A stretch of DNA of 64,000 nucleotides, from NCBI GenBank assembly GCA_963797765.1, contig CAWCQU010000003.1, positions 744,001 through 808,000 of the forward strand, in the 5' to 3' direction. The notes under the pieces are model-generated. The model ran no database searches. It worked only from the letters and a program-made list of their open reading frames with translations, and was not told the origin of the DNA. Shown piece after piece: positions 7,701-16,050 of this stretch. This DNA comes from JBGPTK01 sp963797765 (GTDB lineage: Bacteria; Acidobacteriota; Terriglobia; Acidiferrales; UBA7541). Position numbers and translations under genes: made by a program. Every line of letters begins with the position of its first letter. Positions within the stretch are counted from its first letter, which is position 1.

Positions 7701-8499
7701 TTGGCAACCTCAATCGCTCTAGCTCTGCTGATTGGCTTCGCACTCGCTCGGCCCGCTCACGCTGAAAATATTAAGTCCCTCAAGCCGCAAGGCTACGTGA
7801 ATGATTTTGCGGGTGTGATCAGCCCCAGCGCAAAGGAAAAACTCACCGCTCTCTGCCAGGAAGTCGACCAAAAAGCAGCCGTGCAAATCGCCATTGTTAC
7901 CGTTCGCTCCCTCGATGGCGCCGAAGCGGCCGATTACGCCGTAAACCTGGCCCAACAATGGGGAGTTGGTCCCAAACAGAAAGACCGCGGAATCATGATT
8001 CTGCTTGCTCCCAACGACCGCAAATATTTCGTCGCTGTCGGCTACGGCCTCGAGCCAATCCTCCCCGACGGCAAAGTGGGCGGCTTTGGACGCGAAATGG
8101 TCCCGCTGCTTAAGCAAAACGATTACAGCGGCGCGCTGCTTCTGCTCACCCAGCGCATCGCCAACGTAGTCGCGCAAGACCGCGGAGTCACTCTCACTCA
8201 ACAAGCAGGCCAATTAACCAGCCGGCCCCGCCCGGCACCGCCGCAGATTGATCTGCCACCCTTCAACGATCCTGCTTCTGCTTGTCTTCATCGTTTTCCC
8301 GCTCCTCGGATTTCTATTTAGATTGTTATTTGGCACAGGAGGCGGCCGTGGCCGCCGGGGCGGAAGCGCCCTGCCATGGATTATCGGTGGCGGCGGTTTT
8401 GGTGGCGGTTGGGGCGGCGGAGGCGGTGGGGGAGGCGGGGGATTTGGTGGTTTTGGCGGCGGCGGTTTTGGTGGCGGCGGTGCGGGAGGAAGCTGGTAG
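7701..8499 (+). CDS. TPM-domain (YgcG-type) membrane protein, frameshifted
   Basis: Signal peptide ATSIALALLIGFALARPAHA, then a TPM domain (YVNDFAGVISPSAKEKL; MILLAPNDRKYFVAVGYGLE). After about residue 185 the frame runs into an unrelated tail ending at 8321. The expected membrane helix (LLLLVFIVFPLLGFLFRLLF) and Gly-rich tail (GGGGFGGGWGG...) continue one base out of frame to 8499. The length of 799 bases is one more than a multiple of three, so a single extra base near CCACCC at about 8262-8268 explains the split. YgcG-type proteins often accompany LemA, found two genes downstream. The TTG at 7701 is the only nearby start that leaves a signal peptide; reading further upstream would cross repeat A1. 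Exact function unknown. Confidence 0.7.
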
Positions 8500-8535
8500 G
8501 ATCACGCCCTTCTGAAAGATTTTGGAGCGATTCGA

Positions 8536-9270
8536 ATGAACAAGCTGCTCGACCAGTTAGTCGGAAAATTAAGAACTGCGGCCGGGAGTAATTTGAAAGC
8601 CGTGGTCCTGTTTGGCTCAGCTGCCGGCGGCAACTATCATGAAAAGCACTCCGATCTAAACGTCCTATGCCTGGTGGAAAAGGCCGGCTCAGCGGAACTG
8701 GAAGCGCTCGCTCCCGTGGCGCAGTGGTGGGTTCGCAAAGGGCATCCCGCCCCCCTCATATTTACAGCCGATGAATTGCAGCGCTCGGCCGAGGTTTTTG
8801 CCATCGAACTGCGTGACATCCAACACCGCCATCGAATGCTCCTGGGCGACGATTTCGTCAGCACGTTTCAGGTTCCTATGAGTCTCCACCGCTGGCAGGT
8901 AAAGCGGGAACTGCGCGGCGGGTGGCTCCGCTTGCGGCAGTCAATACTTAGCGCGCCGAAAAAACGGGCCGCGCAGCTCGCCATCATGACCGCCTCCATC
9001 TCCACCTTCACCACTCTGTTCCGCCACGCGCTGATCGCCCTCGGCGAGTCGGTTGCGACGAGGAATGCTCATGAAATTTTCGATCGAGTGGGGGAATTGG
9101 TCTCGGCGAACCCGGCGCCCTTTCACACGATTCTGGAGCTACGCGAAGGCAAGAAGAAAGCGGGTGATGTCGAAGTTTACGCCACGCTGCAGGCCTACTT
9201 GGATTTCGTCCATCGCGTCACCAACGAGTTCGATCGGCGGATGCCGTCTAGTTCGAGCGATCCCGCATGA
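8536..9270 (+). CDS. nucleotidyltransferase-fold protein
   Basis: 244-residue protein with an N-terminal polymerase-beta-like nucleotidyltransferase motif: VVLFGSAAGG (G27-S28) followed by HSDLNVLCL. The usual D-x-D metal pair reads D40-L-N42, so the second carboxylate is replaced by Asn. The remainder is helical, with no recognisable antitoxin partner (HEPN/MNT) next to it. GGAG precedes the ATG at 8536. It lies between the TPM gene and lemA on the same strand, breaking up that usual pair. Substrate unknown; activity uncertain given the D-to-N change. Confidence 0.7.
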   Translation: MNKLLDQLVGKLRTAAGSNLKAVVLFGSAAGGNYHEKHSDLNVLCLVEKAGSAELEALAPVAQWWVRKGHPAPLIFTADELQRSAEVFAIELRDIQHRHRMLLGDDFVSTFQVPMSLHRWQVKRELRGGWLRLRQSILSAPKKRAAQLAIMTASISTFTTLFRHALIALGESVATRNAHEIFDRVGELVSANPAPFHTILELREGKKKAGDVEVYATLQAYLDFVHRVTNEFDRRMPSSSSDPA

Positions 9271-9425
9271 CCCATAAGCGGCCGTTCTATCGCACCTGGG
9301 TTTGAGTATTGAAAGTTAACCAGCCGCCGGCGCGTATCAAAAGATGAAAGACATTGCTGGCGTCCGGCCGCCTGAGGCATTACGATTCCGCAATCGCGAA
9401 ATAAGTTAGCTCGAGGAGAGTTCGC

Positions 9426-10007
9426 ATGAAAACGTCCGTTGTAGTGATCATCGTCCTGGTGATCGTGGCCCTGATGTTTGGCGGCATGTACGTCAGCCGC
9501 CGCAACCAGATGGTGACCAAGAACGAAGCCATCAAATCGCAATGGGCGCAGGTCGACGTAGTCCTGCAACGCCGCGCCGACCTGATCCCCAACCTGGTTG
9601 AAACGGTGAAGGGAATTGCCGCCCAGGAAGTAACGGTGTTCAGCGACATCGCCAACGCCCGCGCCGCTCTTCTCGGCGCCAAGACCCCCACCGATAAGAT
9701 CGCCGCCAACGGCCAACTCGACGGCGCCATCGGCCGCTTGCTCGCCATCTCGGAAAATTACCCGCAGCTAAAATCCAACGAAAATTTCCTGCGCCTGCAA
9801 GATGAACTTGCCGGCACGGAAAATCGCATCGCTGTCGAGCGCAAGCGTTACAATGACTTAATTCAAGACTACAACACCTACATTGGCCTGTTCCCCAACA
9901 GCATCATCGCCGGATTCGCTGGCTTCCACCGCAACGATGCTTACTTTGCGGCCACTCCGGAATCGCGCCAGGTGCCCAAGGTGCAGTTCCCAGCGCCCAA
10001 GAACTAG
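9426..10007 (+). CDS. lemA: LemA family membrane protein
   Basis: 193 residues. A single N-terminal membrane helix (VVVIIVLVIVALMFGGMYV) is followed by the LemA helical bundle: QWAQVDVVLQRRADLIPNLV, LAGTENRIAVERKRYNDLI, and the YNTYIGLFPNSIIAGFAGF stretch typical of the family. The role of LemA is poorly known; it faces the periplasm and often goes with TPM/YgcG proteins, as here. CGAGGAGAG supplies the ribosome site. Confident family call, no confident function. Confidence 0.93.
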   Translation: MKTSVVVIIVLVIVALMFGGMYVSRRNQMVTKNEAIKSQWAQVDVVLQRRADLIPNLVETVKGIAAQEVTVFSDIANARAALLGAKTPTDKIAANGQLDGAIGRLLAISENYPQLKSNENFLRLQDELAGTENRIAVERKRYNDLIQDYNTYIGLFPNSIIAGFAGFHRNDAYFAATPESRQVPKVQFPAPKN

Positions 10008-10035
10008 AGCAGTTCCCAATTGCTTGCGCGGAAGT

Positions 10036-10101
10036 CCTGGGAACGCCAATCTCCCAATTGGCGCCTTGTGAAACGCCATTCAGAAGAATGGCGTTCCCAG
10101 G
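10036..10101. repeat. compound stem-loop (family G)
   Basis: Outer inverted arms CCTGGGAACGCCA (10036-10048) and TGGCGTTCCCAGG (10089-10101) enclose two smaller hairpins (CGCCAAT/ATTGGCG and AACGCCATTC/GAATGGCGTT), giving alternative cruciform foldings. It lies between lemA and phoH; only one copy is seen here. Confidence 0.7.
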
Positions 10102-10286
10102 GAAACCAATTTCTTCCGTGCAATCCGCTCGAGTCGCTCAGCAATTCTCCGCGCCCCGCCAACCTGTAATCGATTGATCCGCAATACCTTATCCCCATGC
10201 TCTTGACCCCCCGCGCCGGGTGCGCTAGGCTTTGTAGGTTACTTTTGCCTTAATCACCACCGGAGAGCGAAAAGCCGCCAACCTAG

Positions 10287-11291
10287 ATGAAGCAAACCGT
10301 AAGATTGCACGGCGGCATTTCCGAACTTTTCGGCACCCTGGACGAAAACCTCAAACTTTTCGAATCCGCTCTTCACGTGACCACTCAACTGAAAGACAAC
10401 GATTTGGAAATTGAGGGTGAAGCTCCGCAAGTGAAGCGCGCCGCCGATATCCTTCACGAATATAATCAGCTTGTCCGACAGGGCCGCGGCCCAGGATCGG
10501 GCGAAGTTCGCGACTTGATCCGCCTGGCTACTCGCGATTCGGAAACTTCGCTGCATGCCGTCGCCAGCTCCACCCGGCAGCGCTCCTTCGGCAAAAAGAA
10601 CATCACTCCCAAGAGCACCAATCAGCGCCGCTACATGGAAGCGATCGAAGCTCATGACATGGTTTTCGCCATCGGCCCCGGCGGCACGGGCAAAACGTAT
10701 CTCGCCGTCGCCATGGCTGTCTCCGCTTTGCTGAACAAGCAAGTAAATCGCATCATTCTCGTCCGCCCCGCTGTCGAAGCCGGCGAGCGCCTCGGTTTTC
10801 TCCCCGGCACTTTGCAGGAAAAAGTCGATCCATATATGCGCCCTTTATACGACGCGCTGCACGACCTGCTCGAAGCTGATAAGCTCGGCCGGTTTCTCGA
10901 AAAAGACACCATCGAAGTCGCGCCGCTCGCTTTCATGCGCGGCCGCACGCTCAACGATTCTTTCGTCATCCTCGACGAAGCTCAAAACACCACCAGCGAA
11001 CAAATGAAGATGTTCCTGACGCGCCTGGGATTCAATTCCAAGGCCGTGATCACCGGCGACATCACTCAAATCGATTTGCCCTCCGAGCGCCGCTCCGGCC
11101 TGATCGAAGCGATCGAAGTGGTCGGCAAGATCGAAGGCATCGGCATGGTCTACTTCGACGAGCATGACGTGGTCCGCCACAGTCTGGTGCAGCGGATCAT
11201 CAAGGCTTACGACGAATACGACGGCGGCCAACCGGGGAAGAAGTCCGGCATCGCCAACCGTGACAACGGCCGTCGTAATTCTGCGGAGTAG
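10287..11291 (+). CDS. phoH: PhoH-like ATPase
   Basis: 334 residues. An N-terminal KH-like region is followed by the PhoH P-loop ATPase: Walker A GPGGTGKT (about 130-137), Walker B SFVILDEAQN, and ITGDITQIDLPSERRSGL. PhoH/YbeZ proteins are cytoplasmic ATPases that partner YbeY in RNA metabolism. ybeY begins 11 bases downstream, so the two are co-transcribed, followed by a CorC/HlyC gene and era; this order is conserved in many bacteria. Confidence 0.92.
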   Translation: MKQTVRLHGGISELFGTLDENLKLFESALHVTTQLKDNDLEIEGEAPQVKRAADILHEYNQLVRQGRGPGSGEVRDLIRLATRDSETSLHAVASSTRQRSFGKKNITPKSTNQRRYMEAIEAHDMVFAIGPGGTGKTYLAVAMAVSALLNKQVNRIILVRPAVEAGERLGFLPGTLQEKVDPYMRPLYDALHDLLEADKLGRFLEKDTIEVAPLAFMRGRTLNDSFVILDEAQNTTSEQMKMFLTRLGFNSKAVITGDITQIDLPSERRSGLIEAIEVVGKIEGIGMVYFDEHDVVRHSLVQRIIKAYDEYDGGQPGKKSGIANRDNGRRNSAE

Positions 11292-11301
11292 CCCGCTGTC
11301 C

Positions 11302-11850
11302 ATGATTCAAAACCGCCAACGACGGGTCCCGATTTCTCTCGAATCGCTCGACGGGTTTCTCGCGCGGGTGTGCCAGCGCCTGGATTTACCGCCGGATGCC
11401 GTCGGTGTTTGCCTCGTCAGCGATGCGGCCATCGCGCGCTGGAACGAAGCCTATCGCGGAAAGCACGGGCCCACGGACGTTCTCTCGTTTCCCACCGATG
11501 GCAGTATCGCCAAAAACGGAGGCGGTAGAGCCGGAAGAAAGAAAACCGGAAAACTCCCACAGCTTGTTGAATCAGGGAGGAAAGAGAATCAAAGAAAAAC
11601 CTCGCCAAAGCGGATGGCCGGAAACACTAAATTGGAAGCTGCCGCTTCCGGCTACCTGGGAGATATCGCGATCTCGCCGCAAACAGCCCAACGAAACGCG
11701 CGGCGATTCGGCCGCACCTTGCCGCAGGAGTTGCGAATCCTTCTCCTGCACGGCGTGTTGCATTTAATGGGCTACGATCACGAAACGGATCGCGGCCAGA
11801 TGGAGCGCCGCGAGCGCCGCCTGCGCCGGGAACTGGGCCTAGTGTCCTGA
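11302..11850 (+). CDS. ybeY: endoribonuclease YbeY (16S rRNA maturation factor) with an internal insertion
   Basis: 182 residues from ATG 11302. The zinc motif HGVLHLMGYDH is intact, as are PTDVLSFP and YLGDIAIS. Normally only 10-15 residues separate the last two; here about 50 polar, Gly/Lys/Arg-rich residues intervene (beginning DGSIAKNGGGRAGRKK), a low-complexity loop. YbeY is a metal-dependent RNase for rRNA 3' processing and ribosome quality control. An upstream in-frame start at 11164 lies inside phoH and is rejected. The core is clearly YbeY; whether the insertion is tolerated or reflects a repeat-derived expansion is unknown. Confidence 0.88.
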   Translation: MIQNRQRRVPISLESLDGFLARVCQRLDLPPDAVGVCLVSDAAIARWNEAYRGKHGPTDVLSFPTDGSIAKNGGGRAGRKKTGKLPQLVESGRKENQRKTSPKRMAGNTKLEAAASGYLGDIAISPQTAQRNARRFGRTLPQELRILLLHGVLHLMGYDHETDRGQMERRERRLRRELGLVS

Positions 11851-11875
11851 GTTGGGAATTGTCGCTAGGTTTTTA

Positions 11876-11972
11876 GGGGGTCGGAGCTTCCGCGCCCTTT
11901 GCGTCCCGATGTTCCTGATCGGGAAGCTCCGACATTAATGCGATGAGAACACAGGGGTTTTAACCCCTGAGG
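11876..11972 (+). repeat. dispersed palindromic repeat, family A with loop insert (A2)
   Basis: GTCGGAGCTTC (11880-11890) and GAAGCTCCGAC (11923-11933) are the arms of the family A palindrome, but 32 bases ending in CCCGAT-N7-ATCGGG have been inserted at its centre. The second family A hairpin (AGGGGTTTTAACCCCT) follows. Confidence 0.85.
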
Positions 11973-12032
11973 GCAGCAAGGTATGTGCGGGGAACTTGCA
12001 ACTCGCCGCATTGGCTTTAACTAGAAATAACC

Positions 12033-13328
12033 ATGCCGAACCTTTATTACACGCTCGGAATTCTCGGTCTCGCTGCGGGTCTGGTGGTCTTCGCCTACCT
12101 TGACCGCATCTACCGCGAGCTCGGCCACCTCACCGCTGGACGGGTGCATGCCCACCTTGAGATTTTCGAAACTGAGATCGAGCCCCGCTTTCGTTTCCAG
12201 CGGCGCCAGTCCGCCCTTGCCTTCAGTCTGCTCGCCCGTTTGTGGCTGGTGCTGGTGGCCGTGCTCACGGCCCGCGGAATTTACTTTTTCGTCCCGCGGC
12301 TTTCGGAAGAGCTGATCGAATTGTTTTTCTTTTTGGGCGCGGAAGTTGTGATCGCCATGTTTTTCTTTCCATCAATTTTACTGGTTGGCACGACGGGTCG
12401 ATGGTTGATACCGCTGGTACCGATCGTGCGCGCCTTCGTATGGATGGTCTGGCCGGTTCAGGCTTCCATGGAATTCTTCGTTTCCCTTCTGCACTTGTCC
12501 GAAGAAACCGACGCAGCGGCGCAACCGGCTGAACAAGAAGCCTTGGAAGCCCTGGTTGAAGCGGCGCAAGAGGAAGGCTTGCTGGAGGGCGACCGTGCCC
12601 ACCTGATTGAGCAGGTGATGGAGTTCAGCGATAAACGTGTGCGCGAAGTGATGACGCCTCGCCCGGACGTCGTGGCCATCCCCGCGACGGCCACGGTGGA
12701 AGAATTGCGCCAACGTCTGATCGAGACTCGCTACTCTCGTCTTCCGGTCTATGAAAACTCGCTCGATGAAATCACTGGCTTCGTTTACGCGCGCGACATC
12801 ATGGCCGTGCCGGAGCGGGATGCGCCCAATCGCACCGTCCGCGAATTCACGCGCCCCGCGCTCTTCGTTCCTGAAACGAAGCATGGCTCCGATCTGCTCA
12901 AGGAAATGCAGCGCAAAAACCAGCAGATGGCCATCGTGATCGATGAATACGGCCTGCTGGCTGGAATCGTCACGGTGGAAGATCTGGTCGAGGAAATCGT
13001 GGGCGAAATCGGCGAAGAGGACCGCCAGCCCGCGCCGGACGTCGTCCGCGAAAGCGCCGATAGCATGGTCTTACGCGGAAGCGTCTCTGTGGAAAAAGTT
13101 CGCGACCTGTTCGGCATTGACCTCGAGGAAACACTTGCGAACGCGGGCGCAACCACCGTGGCAGGTCTCTTGAACAGCATCGCAGGCCACGTCCCCCGCA
13201 CTGGCGAAACCATCGACTACGACGGCCTGACCTTCGATGTTCTCGAAGCCAACCAGCGAAAAGTTCTGCGCCTCCGCGCCCGCCGCCGCCCAGCCCCGCA
13301 AGCCGCCTCCACCGCCCACCTCTCGTAG
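12033..13328 (+). CDS. CNNM/CorC-HlyC family transporter with CBS pair
   Basis: 431 residues. A DUF21/CNNM-like membrane half with about four helices (residues 1-150) is followed by a linker, a CBS pair (VREVMTPRPDVVAIPATAT to VTVEDLVEEIVGEI) and the C-terminal CorC/HlyC transporter-associated domain (DSMVLRGSVSVEKVRDLF ... GLLNSIAGHVPRTGE). Relatives are implicated in magnesium or cobalt handling and were historically labelled haemolysins. Its place between ybeY and era matches the conserved order in many genomes. Substrate not determinable. Confidence 0.88.
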   Translation: MPNLYYTLGILGLAAGLVVFAYLDRIYRELGHLTAGRVHAHLEIFETEIEPRFRFQRRQSALAFSLLARLWLVLVAVLTARGIYFFVPRLSEELIELFFFLGAEVVIAMFFFPSILLVGTTGRWLIPLVPIVRAFVWMVWPVQASMEFFVSLLHLSEETDAAAQPAEQEALEALVEAAQEEGLLEGDRAHLIEQVMEFSDKRVREVMTPRPDVVAIPATATVEELRQRLIETRYSRLPVYENSLDEITGFVYARDIMAVPERDAPNRTVREFTRPALFVPETKHGSDLLKEMQRKNQQMAIVIDEYGLLAGIVTVEDLVEEIVGEIGEEDRQPAPDVVRESADSMVLRGSVSVEKVRDLFGIDLEETLANAGATTVAGLLNSIAGHVPRTGETIDYDGLTFDVLEANQRKVLRLRARRRPAPQAASTAHLS

Positions 13329-13374
13329 ACTCTGTTCACAAGCTCAGCTGTTTGAATTTGAGTTCCTCGGCGCG

Positions 13375-13391
13375 CTCTGCGCCTCTGCGGT
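13375..13391 (-). repeat. dispersed repeat family E (E1, short)
   Basis: CTCTGCGCCTCTGCGGT is the reverse complement of the ACCGCAGAGGCGCAGAG motif seen at about 37.2, 43.8, 47.4 and 50.0 kb. It sits in the leader of era. Confidence 0.6.
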
Positions 13392-13476
13392 GAAGCCTTT
13401 CCGTCAATCCAAGCAATGGGAAACCTTCACGAACCCAAGCGACCAGCGCCACCGTAGTGTAAGATCGTACTCGACT

Positions 13477-14391
13477 ATGCCATTCAAATCTGGATTCGTG
13501 ACCGTGCTCGGCCGGCCCAACTCCGGCAAATCCACCCTCGTGAACGCACTGGTGGGCCGCAAGGTGGCCATCGTTTCGCCTAAGCCGCAGACCACTCGAT
13601 TGCGTATTCAGGGTATTGTAAACCGCGAAAACGCGCAGATCGTCCTCACCGATACGCCGGGAATTCACAAGCCCGCCTCCGCCCTGAACCAACAAATGAT
13701 GGAGGAAGTGCAGCAATCGCTCGACGGCGTGGATATCCTTGCGCTGGTGGCGGATTCGTCCGTCGATTTCGGCGCGGGCGACCGCTTTGCGCTGGATTGG
13801 GTTCGCCGCTTCAAGGGCAAATCGTTTCTGATCCTGAACAAGATTGATGTGTTTCGTGACAAGCGCAAGCTGCTGCCGCGGATCGAAATCTATTCCCGCG
13901 ATCACGCTTTTACGGAAATTTTTCCGGTCTCCGCGCTTACGGGAAACGGCATGCCTGCGCTTGAAAAGTCATTGATCGACCATCTCCCCGAAGGCGTTCC
14001 CTTTTTCCCTCAAGATCAATTTACCGACCAACCCGAGCGGTTCCTCGCCGCCGAACTGGTCCGCGAAAAGGCCATCCTGAAAACGCGCGAAGAACTTCCG
14101 CACGCCATCGCCGTGCTGGTGGATAGCTATGAAGAAACTGAAAAACTGCTGCACATCCGCGCTACGATTTATGTGGAACGTGACGGCCAGAAGGGAATTG
14201 TGATTGGCAAGGGCGGATTAATGCTCAAGCAGATCGGCACCGAAGCTCGCATGGAACTCGAAGCCATGCTCGGCGCAAAAATCTTCCTCGAACTCTACGT
14301 GAAAGTGCTGCACAACTGGCGCGACAATCCCGCCATCGTTCGCCAACTCGATTGGCATCACCAACTCGAACAACTCAGCGAAGAGCGCTAG
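13477..14391 (+). CDS. era: GTPase Era
   Basis: 304 residues. G1 is GRPNSGKST (about 12-20), the switch region is KPQTTRLRIQGI, G3 is DTPGIHKP, G4 is LNKIDVF, and the C-terminal KH domain carries VIGKGGLMLKQIGTEAR. Era binds the 3' end of 16S rRNA and is needed for 30S assembly. The start at 13477 is chosen because homology begins at once; the frame is open back to 13237 but that stretch overlaps the previous gene and repeat E1. A TAAGAT box lies about 12 bases before the ATG. Last gene of the phoH-ybeY-corC-era block. Confidence 0.96.
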   Translation: MPFKSGFVTVLGRPNSGKSTLVNALVGRKVAIVSPKPQTTRLRIQGIVNRENAQIVLTDTPGIHKPASALNQQMMEEVQQSLDGVDILALVADSSVDFGAGDRFALDWVRRFKGKSFLILNKIDVFRDKRKLLPRIEIYSRDHAFTEIFPVSALTGNGMPALEKSLIDHLPEGVPFFPQDQFTDQPERFLAAELVREKAILKTREELPHAIAVLVDSYEETEKLLHIRATIYVERDGQKGIVIGKGGLMLKQIGTEARMELEAMLGAKIFLELYVKVLHNWRDNPAIVRQLDWHHQLEQLSEER

Positions 14392-14410
14392 CCCGCGGGC
14401 TCTAGCTTGT

Positions 14411-14438
14411 GTAGCGCCACCCTTCAGGGTGGCATCTT
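14411..14438 (+). repeat. dispersed palindromic repeat, family B, simple form (B2)
   Basis: TAGCGCCACCCTTC is directly joined to AGGGTGGCATCTTT: the family B hairpin without the inner insert seen at 6974 and 53815. It lies between the convergent era and ntrX genes. Confidence 0.8.
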
Positions 14439-14465
14439 TAGCTCCAATCGCCTAAGAGGAGTCTT

Positions 14466-14496
14466 CGTAGGGGCGCTGCTTGCTGCGCCCGCTGAG
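14466..14496 (+). repeat. dispersed palindromic repeat, family C, simple form (C0)
   Basis: CGTAGGGGCGCTGCTTG is directly joined to CTGCGCCCGC: a GGGCGC/GCGCCC hairpin. The same sequence occurs at 38984-39044 with extra bases inserted at the loop. Confidence 0.8.
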
Positions 14497-14554
14497 CAGG
14501 CGGGACATTGCCAGCTACTGAAAGCACACGCAGCAAAATGAAGCGAATTGCAGG

Positions 14555-15913
<1,359 letters not shown>

Positions 15914-15946
15914 GAATGTCAGCTAAGACTTTCCTTCCTAAGGATT

Positions 15947-16014
15947 TTTAGGGAGTCGGAGCTTCAGCTCCGACATCACCGTCAACTCTCAAAATGTGGC
16001 TTTAGCCACTGAAG
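15947..16014 (+). repeat. dispersed palindromic repeat, family A (A3)
   Basis: The same 20-bp palindrome as A1 (here 15955-15974), followed by the hairpin GTGGCTTTAGCCAC and CTGAAG. It sits in the spacer between ntrY and ntrX, inside what is probably one transcript. Confidence 0.85.
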
Positions 16015-16050
16015 TATGGTGACTCGCGGTCATGAACGAGCTCCCCAACC

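Noticed and set aside
8248..8499. Gly-rich frame as an independent small protein
   Set aside because: Its hydrophobic helix and Gly-rich tail are exactly the missing end of the upstream TPM protein; no start signal of its own.
13237..13476. Extended N-terminus for Era
   Set aside because: It overlaps the CorC/HlyC gene, includes repeat E1, and Era homology begins at 13477.
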